Source: Pelagophyceae sp. CCMP2097 (Eukaryota; Sar; Pelagophyceae). From it: a stretch of 29,932 nt of DNA. The DNA lies in the NCBI GenBank assembly GCA_026770575.1, contig MU657322.1, forward strand, positions 58,729 to 88,660, read 5' to 3'. This document shows, one piece after another, positions 17,401 through 26,613 of the stretch. The notes under the pieces are model-generated. The model searched no databases, was not told the origin of the DNA, and saw only the letters and a program-made list of their open reading frames with translations. The position numbers and the translations under genes were made by a program. Each line of letters begins with the position of its first letter. Within the stretch, counting starts at the first letter, position 1.

Positions 17401-20400
17401 GTCATTCGCACCCCGAAACACGCTCGCTCTCAATCGGCGCGCGGCGGGCCCTCGAGAGCCCATGTCTTGCAACACATTTGTGCTGGAAATCGGCACCCAA
17501 AGGAGGCACCCTGACGACCATATCTCCCAGACAAACTCGTCGCGCGAAGCTCGATGTTGCACTTGGGCGGCCCAAAGTGCGATTCCTTTGGGCGGTCCCG
17601 TGGCCCCTTGGATGTGCCCTTGAATCGGCCACTTGTTCAAAACACCGCTGCTCAAAATGGCCCCTCGGGTTCGGCTCCTCTCTCCGGCCCCTTCTTGGCG
17701 GTCACTTGTTCCAGGTGGGTTCGCCATGGGGCACGTGGTTTCGGACGGCCCGGTCGCGATGGATATTCTCGGGTGTCAAAAACCCTTTGATCTTTTTGAG
17801 ACGTCGTTTTTGCGAGGTCCCGAAGCATGCGATCATCGAAAGAGGCGCCTTTGCCCTCGAGCCCATCGAGGCCTCGACCCGAGCGACCATGACGCAGTGC
17901 GTCAAGGGTCGAGGGTCCACAAGGAGTGCGCTCTTGAAGAAGGGACATCGTAGGTACGTCGTGACGCGGTGGTACAGAGCTCCAGAGGTCTTGTGCGGCG
18001 ACGCATACTACGGCGCGGGTAAGATTTTTTCTGGGCAAGCGCCAAACCGGGTGCTTGCCTTTGCCACGGGATTCGGCGTTGGCAGTCCCAAGATGGACGG
18101 GCGAGGCACTTGGGAATCGAGGTCCCTTCGGCCAGGAATCGAGGCACGTTGGGGCTCTTGAACGTTGGAAGAGGACGTTGGGAAACACCCAAATCCGAGC
18201 AAACGCCGACCAAGTCAAAGGCGCCTCAAGTTTGGAAACAAAACAACGCGCGGCTGCCAAAGTCGGTCATGGCTGACAAGGCTTCGAGGCGACGTTGCCC
18301 CTTTGGCCCTTTATCCCTGCTGACACGGGAACGGCGGTCCGTTGGACAGCGGTCCCCGACTTGTGTGACTCGGGCCCCTCGACGGGAGCCTGCCACTCTC
18401 CTCGGCACCGTATGGCGAACCCGGAAATGCATCACCGAAGCGTTGCGGCATGGGCGGTTCAAGCGCCAGGGTTCGAGACAGTCGCGACGCGCACAGTTCG
18501 GGTGGGAGATTGCCCAAATGCCAAAAGAAATCAGGCCAAAAGCGCAAATCCAATACAGAGGGCATGCCGCAATCTCGACGAGGTATTTTATCCAATCCAT
18601 TTCCCAAACTTCAGAGGCCACATGCTCCCGAATGCGTTTTTTGGGATTTTTAAAAATCGGTAAAGAGCTGCCTTTGTTCGATTGTGCCATTTCTGGGTGC
18701 GGGTCTGGGGTCTTTTGGCCTCGTTGCTTTTGGTTTGTGGCCTTTTGGGAATCTCTCGGCGACTGCATCAACGGCGCTTGGACTTTGGGCGCTCAACTTG
18801 TAGAGAGTGCCCGGGCAAGCCGCCCGCCAGGAGCGTGCTCTCGGGGCGCAGTGCTTCGATTGTGGGTCGGCTCCTGCGGGGCCACGTGCCTCTATAAAAC
18901 GCGGCCGGGTTGATGGTTCTTCGAGGGTCCTTCGATTTGGCCAGTTGCAAAAAAGGCCTTGTCGAAACGGCCCTTTTGAAAAAGTCAACGGCCCCTGGAG
19001 ACGTTTGAGCAGCTTGGAGAAGGCGGCCGAAGAAAGGACCACTTGGGGTCGTTTTGAACCGCCGAACCGCACTTGCAGGCGAGGTCCGCCTGCCGCAAGC
19101 CGCGCCGGCGCCAAAAAGGACATTCCGGACGGCGGCCGTCCTCGGACGATGTTTTTTGGCGAAAGTCGAGAACTGCGCTGGAGAAAGCGCGTTCTCAACA
19201 ACGACTGCGCTGGAGCAAGCGCTGGAGAAAGCGCCTCTCACAACTCGTGGCTTCCGGACGGCGGCCCTAGACGCCCGAGAAAGGCCGGCCCCAAATCCAA
19301 ACGGGCGCCCAGTTCGGACCTCGATCCTTTCAAGAGGGCCGTTTTCAAATCCCGGTGGCCGGTATAGGGGCAAGCCTCGGCCGCCGCTCCTTTTTGAAAT
19401 CCTTTTTGAAATCCTTTTTGAAATCCGGTTTGAAATCCTTTTTGAAATCCTTTTTGAAATCATGTCGACACGCACCCCCGGAGGCGGGGTGGCCGCGCGC
19501 CGCAGCAATCCGGGTTGCCGCGCGCCGCAGCAAACGGGGTTCCGCGCGCCGCAGCAATCCGGGTTGCCGCGCGCCGCAGCAATCGGGTTGCCGCGCGCCG
19601 CCGCGAAAAGGGCCCCCTCTTTTCGTGACATATCTCGGCCGTGTTTCGGAAAGAACGTTCCCCTTGTGGACCGTCCGAGAGGCCCTTCGAGGGCCCATGC
19701 AAACGACTGTTCTGAAAGGGACCAGGGGAACTTTCTCAGATGGACCATCCAAGAGACCCTCGCAATGGACCTGCCCAATGGAACTGCCCTTATCGACCGC
19801 CCTTATCGACCGCCCTTCTCGACCGCCCCTTGCGACCGCCCAGGGGAAGAGGGCCGCGTGCGGGAGCCTTTTGCACTCTTCTCGAGCGCCGTATGGCCGG
19901 GCACGTTGCGACTTTCGCGGCCTACTTGACGTCGCCGTGGCGCCTACTTGACGTCGCCCTGGCGCTTTCGGCGGTGGCAAGGCTGCGGTGCCTCGGTGCC
20001 TCGGCGCTTCAAGAATTCACCGGGCATCTCGCTCCTCGACCAGAGGGCGCATCTGCGATCGGGGTCGAAACGACCCTCGGATCGTCGAAATCGCGGCCCA
20101 AGACGCCACCCAGGAACGTTCTTCGGAACATTCTCGAGCGGCCCAAGACGCCACCCAGGAACGTTCTCCGGAACAGGTCGGGTGCTCTCGAGAGTGGTCG
20201 GCTCTGGCCCTATTCGCAGAGGGGCGCTTCGAAAGGAGGTACGTTGAAAAAGACGGCGAATCGCGAATCGCCAATAACGCGCGTTTTCGGCCTCGCCGCG
20301 CGCGCGCGTCAAATGGCCTTTTACGGCAATTTTTTAAGGAGGGTTGAGGATTCGTTTTGAATCAAACGCAACTTCTCACCCGCACCATTTTAAAAATGGC

Positions 20401-23400
20401 CGTTTTGAGACGCCGCCTCTCGACGCGCTCGCTGCGACTCCGAAAAATCGCGCCTCGAGGCGTGCGTGGAGCAAGGGGCCTTTTTTCAGCGAGAAGCGTC
20501 TCGCTGAACTTTGGCGTGGGAATCAAACGCAATCTTTGAGCCCAAAAAGCCCCCCTCGAACAGCGGACCACCGAGGGGACGAAGATGGGTGCCTCGATCT
20601 TCGGACCGTGCGACTTCATTTTTATTGGGGCAATGGGACGGGGGTTCGCCTCTCAAGGGCCTACTTTCGAAATTCGCTCGTGGCATTTTCGAGGCCTTCG
20701 GGCATCGGCCCCCGCAGGCGAACTTGCTCCACTGTCCGTTCTGTGGGGCCTTTTTATCGCCTTTTTGGGTTTCGCGCTCAAATAAATACATACGGCCGCC
20801 CTGGAGAGGGCCCTCTCTCTAATTTCGGCGACCACTTGCCCAGGAGGAGGTCTGGATCAACAAATCCGGGTTCGCCCCGTCCCTCATGGAAGCCATCGTC
20901 ACAGAAGAGGGCTCGCCCAAGGAACTCTCCAAAGGAGTTGTCCAAGGGCAATCCGAGGGACAGGACTCTCCAGCTTCGAATGGCCCTCGAATAGGGGCCG
21001 TCGAGACGGGGCCGTTTCGAAGAGCCTTTCGCCAAATCCCCGGCGCCGTCCCGAGGGGTCATATCCTCGGCGCCGTCCCGAGGGGTCATATCCTCGGCGC
21101 CGTCCCGAGGGGTCGTCTCGAGGCGCCGTTGAGAATGCTCGTCGAAAAGTGGGCCTCGAAAAAGCGCCGTCGAATAGGAGCCGTTTCGAATGGCCCTCTC
21201 TCGAGGCGCCATTTCGAGGCACCGTCTCGCCGTCTCAAGGCGCTGTTTCGAATGGGCATTGAAAGGGGCCGTCGAAAAGGGACCGTCTCGAGGTGTCGCC
21301 TGAGAGGCGCCGTTTCGAATGGCCGCCTGACAGGCGCCATCCCGAGTGTCCCGAGGGGCCGTCTGAGAGGCCCCGTCCCGGGATGGCCGAAAGGGGCGTC
21401 TCTTCGGAAGGGCGCAGCGGGCTTCGCCCGAAAGACCCGCGCGTGTTGCGCGTGTTGCGCGTTTTGGGCGACGCGCCCTCTGTAGTCGACAGACGCTTTG
21501 AGGACGGGCCACTGCAGGCTCCCACCGGGCCACTGGCATAAGGTCACTCGCGCAAGGCCGACGTGTGTGGCCCCTTTTCGAAGGCGCGGCGAAGCGAGGC
21601 GAGGGAGCGATTCCACCGGGCTCATCTGCGGGCCACTTTTCCGGCACAATGCGCACCTCGCGAGGCCTTGTGGCCCGTTGAAGGGACTCCCCGTAGAATG
21701 CCTGTGCGTGGCTCAACGAGGCTGCGCCTTGAATTGGAAACAGGGCGAGCATGGTGGGCCCGAGGCGAACTTTGGGCGACGTTTTACGGATTTGAATTCC
21801 GACCGAGCGCGGCCACAATCCCAAAAAAAGGGACCGGCGCCCTGAAAAAAAGAGGCCGAGAAACGCGACAACTCGGGGGGCGGCACGGCCTTGAATTGCC
21901 ACCGCATCCCCGTTCAAATCCCGCAAAATCCCATTCAAATACCCGCAAAATTCAAAGACCCCCAGGCATCGACGTCTGGTCGACTGGCTGCGTCTTTTTC
22001 GAGTTGTTGGCCCCCAAGGCGGGCGCGCTCTTCCGCGGCGGCGAGCGGCGCGAGATGCTCGGGTGCATCAATGCCGTGCTCGGTGCCCAACAGCAGCGTC
22101 TGAGGAACATTTTCGGAAAAACGCACTTGGAAAAGCGCACTTCGAAAAGCACACATTTCGAAAAGCACATTTTCTAAAAGCAATTTACGAAAAGCACAAT
22201 TTTGGAAAAGCACAAGTTTCGAAAAGCACAAATTTCGAAAAGCACAAATTTCGAAAAAACGCATTTCGGAAAGCCCATTTCGGAAAGCAGTCGAAAGAGG
22301 CTTCCTGCGCGGAAGGCGCGCAACGAGGCGCCGCTTCCGCGGTTAGACACCCTCGTCTGCGGTGCTTTGCGGGTCTTTCGGCGACTGCGGCTCGCAATTG
22401 CGCCTTTTGGACGGGCCCCGTGCGTGGTCCGACGTTTGGCCCCGCGACTCCGTTGTATACCAGCGACTCCGTGGCGGCAAGGCTCGAGTCGCGCAGGGGC
22501 GGTCCGTTGGAGGCGCGCCGTCCCCCCAAAAAACGCACGGCCTTTTTTCGACGGCCTTTTCCCGCGGCGCATCTCCCCCGCAAGGCGCCCTTTGCGCCCC
22601 TGTCGGCGCTTTCCTGTCGGCCCGCGTCGACGCACCCGGTGCTCTCCTTGCGACGCTCGGGTCCGAAGCAAAGGGGGCCAGAGCGACGGTGGGGGCGTTG
22701 TCGTGGCCTTCTGTCGCAGGTTTGGAATCGGACGGTGCAGCCGACGGGTCTCCGGGAAGCGACGTGTTCCGCCCCGACGCAAAAGTGGCATTCGGGGCGT
22801 CTTTCCTTTTTGGCCAAGCCGCGCGTTGGCAGCCTGTTGAGGCGTTTGAAAGTTTCGAGGGCCGCGCAGCTCCCGCGCGTTTCCAAGGGTCCCTTATTCA
22901 AGGGTCCCTTATTTCCAACGGTCCCTTATTCAACGGCCCCTTATCGGTCCCGTGATGCTCCTCGCCGGCCGTGTCGTATAATTTGGGCACCCGCTGTCCA
23001 AGGCGCCACGCTGGTCGATGGGGGCCGCAACTCGAAGGGAAGCCGTTGTCGAGTGGTCAAAGTCCGTTGCGGGGCCGAATCCGCGGCCTTGCAGCAAGGC
23101 CCCCTGCGTCTGGGGCCTTTGCCCGATGAAGCAGCAATGCGTTGCCACAAGAGCCCGACGTTGCGGCAACGGGCCCGTTCTTGAGAGGCCTCTTGCAAAA
23201 GAAATGGCCGTTGCAAGAGGCCCCAACCTCGGCCTGTGGACTGCTTTGTGAGGCTCAATCCCGGGCGGGTTCTTGGGACCGCCAAGGTCCTTTCAGTCTG
23301 GGCGCACTCTGAGAGTCGGTCTGTTTCTGAAACGGGCAACCCGGTGGCCCGCAGAGGCACGGGTTGCCGTCCTTCACTCGCACAGGGCCACTCGCCTGGG

Positions 23401-24165
23401 CTCCGTTGCCCTTCTCGACCAAAGTCGGCATGACCCGCAAAAGGGGATTCTGGGCCCATAACCCGGAATGACCCGCTGGCCGCAAAAGGGGGTGAATCAT
23501 GATCCGGGGAGGTGATTCTGGGGCCCGGTATATAGACCGCAACCAAAGTGGGAGGCGCCTTCTCGAGCGGCGCCCCAAACGTGGCCGAATTTCGAGGCGT
23601 GGCTCCGCTTTGGCGCGTTGCTGGCAAGGTATTTGCGTAGGCCGGCCGACGGAGGACGACTTGTGGTAAGGCGAGTGCGGTTTGGACTGGTTTGAACGTT
23701 TGCCACTCAGGTTCGTGGACAACGAGCACGCCTCTGCCTTCGTCCGCGCGCTGCCGCTCCAAGCCACGTCGACGCTCCAAGACCGCCTCGAGACGGCCGA
23801 CGCGTCGGAGGACGCGGTGAGTCGGGCCCTCGAGAGTCGACGTTTACGAAGCACCGCAGGTCGACTTGCTGTCGAAGATGATACAGTTCGACCCGCGCAA
23901 GCGCATCGGCGCCGCAGAAGCGCTGCGCCACGCCGCGCTGAGCTGGCCGCGGCTGCGCGTCGGCATCCAAGGCGCGCGGGCGCTCGAGGCGGCGGCCGAC
24001 GTCGTAGACATGGACGACATTGAAGCGGTGCGCAGCCTCGGCCGTGCGGAGGGGGCCCAAACTTTTCCCCGCCGTGCGGAGCCCCGCTCGCGCCAGGCGT
24101 CGTCGCCAGAGGCCATGCGCCGAATCCTCCGCCTCGAAGTCGAGCGCTTCGAAAAAAGGGATTAA
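13834..24165 (+). CDS. MAP-kinase-like Ser/Thr protein kinase, split gene (overall span)
   Basis: Five exons in order on the plus strand spell a kinase of the CMGC group, best matched to MAP kinases: glycine loop, catalytic Lys, HRD, DFG, YVVTRWYRAPE, IDVWSTGCVF, a VDNEHASAFVRALP segment like that before the MAPK lower lobe helices, SKMIQFDPRKRI, and a C-terminal tail ending RRILRLEVERFEKRD that resembles the MAPK L16 helix. MAP kinases phosphorylate Ser/Thr-Pro sites in signalling cascades after dual phosphorylation of a TxY motif. Known exons total about 1194 bp. Junction phases agree for exons 2/3 (phase 1) and 4/5 (phase 0), but not for 1/2 or 3/4. I infer one short exon is missing at each of those places, or that the copy is damaged. 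The subtype (TEY, TDY, TGY) cannot be told, because that triplet lies mostly in the missing part. Confidence 0.85.
14673..14760. repeat. GGACGTTGG-type short-unit repeat
   Basis: Irregular repetition of AACTTGGGGACGTTGG and GGGACCTTGG words. A few more copies are at 18155-18185 in the second intron. Confidence 0.7.
14940..15084. mobile_element. short family-A element, GGACGGGG subtype
   Basis: The left end CAGGGCCCCGGACGGGG follows TA (14938-14939), and the right end CCCGTCCGGGGCCCCTG finishes at 15084, followed by TG rather than TA. The core again contains TGTATTTATTTTGAGCGATA, then a duplicated ATACATTGGGTTCTGAGAT. At 145 bp it is almost the length of the copy at 2961-3107, but the TIR has GGACGGGG where that copy has GTAGGGGG. 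Confidence 0.75.
15446..15487. mobile_element. half-copy of a family-A element
   Basis: CTCAAGGGCGCCTGTC followed by TTTATTTATTTTGAGCGATA matches the left interior of the short family-A elements. No matching right end is seen nearby. Confidence 0.6.
15785..15842. repeat. GGCACGTTCCGG short-unit repeat
   Basis: About five 12- to 15-bp units such as GGCACGTTCCGG and GGCACATTCCTGG. Confidence 0.7.
16000..16108. mobile_element. short family-A element, partly degraded left end
   Basis: The left end is GAGGGGCCCC, then CTCTCAAGGGCGCCTG and TATTTATTTATTTAAGCGAT. The right end is ACCCCGTCCGGGGGCCCCTA at 16108. The core is shorter than in the two other short copies. Confidence 0.7.
16464..16713 (-). 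CDS. possible RS-domain exon, antisense in kinase intron 1
   Basis: On the minus strand, between an acceptor-like TATATCAG and a donor-like GTGGGT, one frame has strongly GC3-biased codons. It reads proline/arginine-rich sequence followed by SRDRDRGRRGRSHEK and RGRSESRERSPRS. Such Arg-Ser/Arg-Asp/Arg-Glu dipeptides are typical of splicing-related RS domains. No RRM or zinc finger is seen beside it. The plus strand also has an Ala-rich open frame here, and GC-triplet repeats alone can give arginine runs, so this is tentative. Confidence 0.25.
17954..18018 (+). CDS. MAPK-like gene, exon 2 (P+1 loop)
   Basis: The 65-bp exon encodes YVVTRWYRAPEVLCGDAYYGAG. The first Tyr (17955-17957) aligns with the tyrosine of the MAPK TxY motif, and TRWYRAPE is the P+1 loop. 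The exon begins after CATCGTAG with one base completing a split codon. Any preceding residue must therefore end in G, which allows Glu (GAG) or Gly (GGG) before the Tyr. The donor is a consensus GTAAGA at 18019, in phase 1. The upstream open frame into 17397 lacks kinase similarity. Confidence 0.85.
19391..19462. repeat. 12-bp tandem repeat (TTTTTGAAATCC x6)
   Basis: Six head-to-tail copies of TTTTTGAAATCC; copy four has GG for the first two T. Confidence 0.95.
19492..19606. repeat. 25-bp tandem repeat (GCCGCGCGCCGCAGCAA...)
   Basis: Between four and five copies of a unit beginning GCCGCGCGCCGCAGCAA and ending TCCGGGTT, with small deletions between copies. Confidence 0.9.
20094..20176. repeat. 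direct repeat of about 35 bp, spaced 45 bp
   Basis: CAAGACGCCACCCAGGAACG followed by TTCT(T/C)CGGAACA occurs twice, near 20098 and 20143. Confidence 0.85.
20747..20818. mobile_element. reversed family-A fragment
   Basis: TTTTTATCGCC, CGCTCAAATAAATACATA and GAGAGGGCCCTCTC match, in reverse, the GCGATAAA, TATTTATTT and CTCTC..GGGC features of the short family-A left halves. The outer TIR is lost. Confidence 0.5.
21041..21121. repeat. 27-bp tandem repeat
   Basis: Three units starting at 21041, 21068 and 21095 with CGGCGCCGTCCCGAGGGGTC then ATATCCT. Confidence 0.95.
21966..22097 (+). CDS. MAPK-like gene, exon 3 (alpha-F region)
   Basis: After the acceptor CCCCCAG, the frame GIDVWSTGCVFFELLAPK covers the kinase alpha-F helix with its conserved Asp-x-Trp-Ser-x-Gly-Cys. 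It continues through ALFRGGERREMLGCINAVLG, equivalent to the MAPK segment before LGTP. The 3' edge is uncertain: GT at 22083 or at 22098 would both be phase 1, while exon 4 needs phase 2. After AQQQ the sequence turns into AAAAGCAC repeats, so the exon must end about here. About five residues are missing before exon 4. Confidence 0.85.
22105..22290. repeat. TTTCGAAAAGCACAAA-type tandem repeat
   Basis: About ten degenerate 14- to 18-bp units (CGAAAAGCACAAATTT and variants) begin just after exon 3. Confidence 0.85.
22291..23710 (+). other. remainder of third intron region
   Basis: GC-rich sequence without clear tandem repeats over most of its length. Apart from a GGGTCCCTTATT run at 22888-22945 I see no element ends. 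A frame at about 22640-22830 (SDGAADGSPGSDVFRPDAKV) is GC-rich and could hide the missing short exon, but no kinase motif is visible. The region ends in CCACTCAG before exon 4. Confidence 0.4.
23711..23816 (+). CDS. MAPK-like gene, exon 4
   Basis: The exon encodes FVDNEHASAFVRALPLQATS and ends TADASEDA. The NEHASAFVRALP segment corresponds to the MAPK NEKARxYIxSLP region. The acceptor CACTCAG gives phase 2 entry. The donor is a textbook GTGAGT at 23817 in phase 0. Confidence 0.85.
23817..23859 (+). other. 43-bp intron
   Basis: It begins GTGAGTCGGG and ends GCACCGCAG; removing it joins SEDA to VDLLSKMIQFDP in phase 0. It is about ninety times shorter than the intron before exon 3. Confidence 0.85.
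23860..24165 (+). CDS. MAPK-like gene, exon 5 (C-lobe end and tail)
   Basis: It starts VDLLSKMIQFDPRKRIGAAE, the conserved end of the kinase domain including the subdomain XI Arg in KRI. The tail of about 70 residues contains an acidic VVDMDDIEAV patch and ends with RRILRLEVERFEKRD, which resembles the MAPK L16 helix packing on the N-lobe. The TAA is at 24163-24165. The tail has no second domain. Confidence 0.9.
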   Translation, partial: VDLLSKMIQFDPRKRIGAAEALRHAALSWPRLRVGIQGARALEAAADVVDMDDIEAVRSLGRAEGAQTFPRRAEPRSRQASSPEAMRRILRLEVERFEKRD

Positions 24166-24171
24166 AATAAA
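24166..24171 (+). promoter_or_regulatory. possible polyadenylation signal of the kinase gene
   Basis: AATAAA begins immediately after the TAA stop. If used, the 3' UTR would be only 20-40 bases, ending before repeat C copy 3. Confidence 0.45.
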
Positions 24172-24214
24172 GATTCTTCAAGTGCACTGGGGCCCCCGTA
24201 CAAGGCGGCCAAAG

Positions 24215-24412
24215 TGCGAGAGCAGGGCGCGGACGAGCCCACCAGAGTTGAGGGCGATTGCCGTTGGCAAAGGGGAGCATACCGGGCGGAAGGAAACCGG
24301 ACGAGGGCGCGGTCCTACGAAACTCTGCGCCACTCTCGAGGCTCCTCGTCACTGCGCGTCGGCCCAGACCCTCGAAGAACGCCGAAAATGAATTCAAAGA
24401 ATCATGGGGCGT
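24215..24412 (+). repeat. dispersed repeat C, copy 3
   Basis: GCATACCGGGCGGAAGGA, GGGCGCGGTCCTACG and GAAAATGAATTCAAAGAATC match copy 2 (inverted at 10040-10240) and, more weakly, copy 1 at 4305-4500. Confidence 0.75.
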
Positions 24413-25186
24413 CAACAAAGCCTCCAACCGCCCACCAGCGCCCAGAGCGGAGCATCGGCGGGGACCCGATGCGACGCGGAGTGGCAGGCCGACGGAGAAA
24501 GCCCCCGTAGGGGGGAAGCAGGCTGGAGGACGCCTACTCAAGGGCGCCTACTCGAAGGCGCCTACTGATCAATAAGAAATAATAATAAAAGAAGATAAGG
24601 AGGATTCGAAGGTTCGGCGATAAGTTAAATAATTTTAATTATTTACGTGGGCATTGCAATGGGGTTTGTCTGTATCCTCCGCTCGAAGTCGGGTCCTCCG
24701 TGTGCCTCCGTTGCGCTCTTGTAATAGGGTCATTTTTGACGTCTCAGTATCACGCGAGGTGGCTTAGAGTCTGCTCACCCCTCTGCAAGCGCCGATTCCT
24801 TTTGTGCCCATCGCATCGTAAGTCTCGTGTCCCTTAAGGGCATTCATACCACACCAATAGCTGCCGTATGACCTACAAGTCCGCCCGTATCGCGCGCGTG
24901 TTTGTTCTTTTGTGTTTACTTCGTTTCATTCGCCACATCTTCAACGGGCAAACGCACACGATTATCGTACTCTATGTCCTTGATCATGGGCGAGACTATA
25001 GGCCCGAAAACGCACGTTTTAGACGCTTCTCAGCGTTTTCTTACTTGACACCTACAAAAGATCATGCGTGTTTGTGCTGTTAAACGCGCTTGGCACATCG
25101 CCCTGATGCACCACGTCTCCACATCACCCACAGAAACCGTGCACTTCACCATTTAATAGGCGCATGCTGTGGCGCTCTACACTTAA

Positions 25187-25926
25187 CGATCCCCTCTCTC
25201 GCAAACCGGAGGACACCGGTCCGTCCGTGCAGTTTTAAAGACCCTAAGGAGCAGTTCGAGGCGTTGCGGCGGCCTGTGATGCTCGGCGTTGGCTGGGTTA
25301 GATCGGGGAAGGACGTGGCTTCAATCCAGCGCGCTGTGCGCGTCGGAACGCTCGTAGCCACCGTAAATGTCCTCAAGGAGAGGACTAGATTTAGTCCCCG
25401 TCGGCTCCTCGTTAAGACCCTGCCTTCTAGGAGGAGCCGCATGCCCAGAGCAGCTCACGGGACACTCAGGACCCCCCCTAAGGCGACTCACGCCAGCCCA
25501 AACCCGCATGGCTGGCCGGAAACCGGCCATTATGAGGCCTCATAAGGTCAATTTTTCGTCACGGAATGTTCCAGGCTCCCGAAGGGAGCCGAAGTAGTTT
25601 GTGTTTGCACTCGGGCACGTCGCCGAAAATAATCGCCTAAAAAAAGTCGTTTGAATCGACTTTTGTTCTGGTGCAAAATCCGGAACTGGCAAGTTTTGAC
25701 AGTTTTAAGAATTAAGACGCCACTTAGCGCATTCGACGCGCGCTGAAGCGGCGAGTCCGAATTCATCATTTTCGGAGCAGAACAGAATGCGATTTCGGCG
25801 ACTTTTTTTAGGCGATTATTTTCGGCGACGTGCCCTCGGGCAAATACAAACTACTTCGGCTCCCTTCGGGAGCCTGGAATACTCATGGACGGACCGGTGT
25901 CCTCCAGTTTACGAGAGAGGGGATCG
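25187..25926. mobile_element. TIR element E, inserted in A3
   Basis: The left arm 25187-25229 (CGATCCCCTCTCTCG...) has an inverted match at 25884-25926 with about three mismatches in 43 bp. A2 shows the uninterrupted family-A sequence here (GCATGCTCTACAAACGCC). The interior left of F, 25230-25568, is GC-rich with a frame containing EQFEALRRPVMLGVGWVRSG but no known domain. No clear target duplication is visible; AA flanks both sides. Confidence 0.75.
25569..25879. mobile_element. long-armed inverted-repeat element F, inside E
   Basis: The arms 25569-25649 and 25799-25879 (81 bp each) differ at only a handful of positions. The outer ends carry a smaller palindrome, GGCTCCCGAAGGGAGCC. The 149-bp core includes TTAGCGCATTCGACGCGCGC and GGCGAGTCCGAATTCATCAT, which recur at 27635-27675 and 27265-27290. 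A transcript would fold into a very stable stem. Confidence 0.85.
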
Positions 25927-26102
25927 AAAAGCAAACGCCTCCATGTGTTGAACTATCGCCTAAATTTCCCTCTGAAAATCCGATTATCGCTTAAAACAAA
26001 TCTCTCTGAAAATCGAAAATCGCTAAAATGACCTTAAAAAGACTGTAGGCGCCCTTGAGTAGGCGCCCTTCAGCGGGCTTACCCCCTACGGGAGCCCCTG
26101 TA

Positions 26103-26610
26103 TAATGGCCAGGATGCAGGTGGACTCGGTTTATCGCCTCTCAGGTCGGGCATCGTCCCCTCAACAGCCGGTTTCGTGGCCACTTTCCTCAGGGTGAGGA
26201 TTTTCAGAAGTCATGGGAGCCCGGGCTACGTTCCGTTCTCGCTAGACGCGCCGTCTCAAGGAGAACAACCTTCGCTAGTTGAGAGTCATGTGACGAGTAG
26301 ATTAAGAAAATGGCGCAATCTCCGGAAGATGAAGTTGAAGTTGAAGTTGAACCTCCCCGCAAGCCGCTAGGGAGCCATACAGCACTGTCGAATTAGATTA
26401 TCACCGGAAATTATTTAACTTTGGTTTGCCCTTGAATGATGAGTGGCGCCACGCCAACCACTACCGCGAGGCGCCCTGGAGGCGCTTGTTGGCTTTTCAT
26501 GAACTGCCCTTATTTTGGCGAATCTCTGCGAAAGCTTCTTAATTTGGTAGCTAATCAAGTCTAAACCCTTAGTGCCCAAATTAAAAGTCGAGAAAGGCGC
26601 CAAGGACAGT
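26103..26610. other. stretch without a recognised gene
   Basis: Mixed-composition DNA with a short GAAGTTGAAGTTGAAGTTGAA repeat near 26327-26350 and a GAGCCATACAGCACTG word at 26370 that recalls GCCATACAGTGCTT at 2570 and 13621. No gene is seen. Confidence 0.5.
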
Positions 26611-26613
26611 ACG

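Larger units (their letters stand above)
14419..17953 (+). other. first intron region of the kinase (3.5 kb, repeat-filled)
   Basis: The region starts GTAGCC and ends CATCGTAG. It contains short-unit repeats (14673-14760, 15785-15842), family-A elements (14940-15084, 16000-16108, half-copy 15446-15487) and an antisense RS-like frame (16464-16713). Every in-frame GT after DFGLARA is phase 0, but exon 2 enters in phase 2, so a small exon encoding the rest of the activation loop should lie in here. I searched for AC-N-GA or AC-N-GG before a GT (Thr-Glu or Thr-Gly) and found none convincing. Confidence 0.6.
18019..21965 (+). other. second intron of the kinase (3.9 kb, repeat-filled)
   Basis: The intron opens GTAAGA and closes CCCCCAG. 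The flanking exons join in phase 1 to give YYGAG-IDVWS without a gap, so it is well supported. The content is minisatellites (19391-19462, 19492-19606, 20094-20176, 21041-21121), a reversed family-A fragment (20747-20818) and degenerate GC-rich sequence. The many long ORFs here lack domains and I list none as genes. Confidence 0.8.
24495..26100. mobile_element. long family-A element, copy A3, with nested E and F
   Basis: The left end is clipped and begins near GCCCCCGTAGGGGGG, followed by CGCCTACTCAAGGGCG units. The right end GGCGCCCTTCAGCGGG then CCCTACGGGAGCCCCTG finishes at 26100, with TA at 26101-26102. The shared block is at 24732-25165 and the ATCGCTAAAATGACC units at 25945-26030. Element E (25187-25926) interrupts it. 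Confidence 0.75.

Noticed and set aside
22640..22830. Possible extra kinase exon in the third intron
   Set aside because: The frame is GC-rich but shows no kinase motif, and no AG/GT pair gives the needed 1-to-2 phase with a plausible length.
25090..25545. 151-codon ORF in A3/E
   Set aside because: It runs across the border between the family-A block and the left TIR of element E, so it is not an ancestral frame, and no domain is seen.
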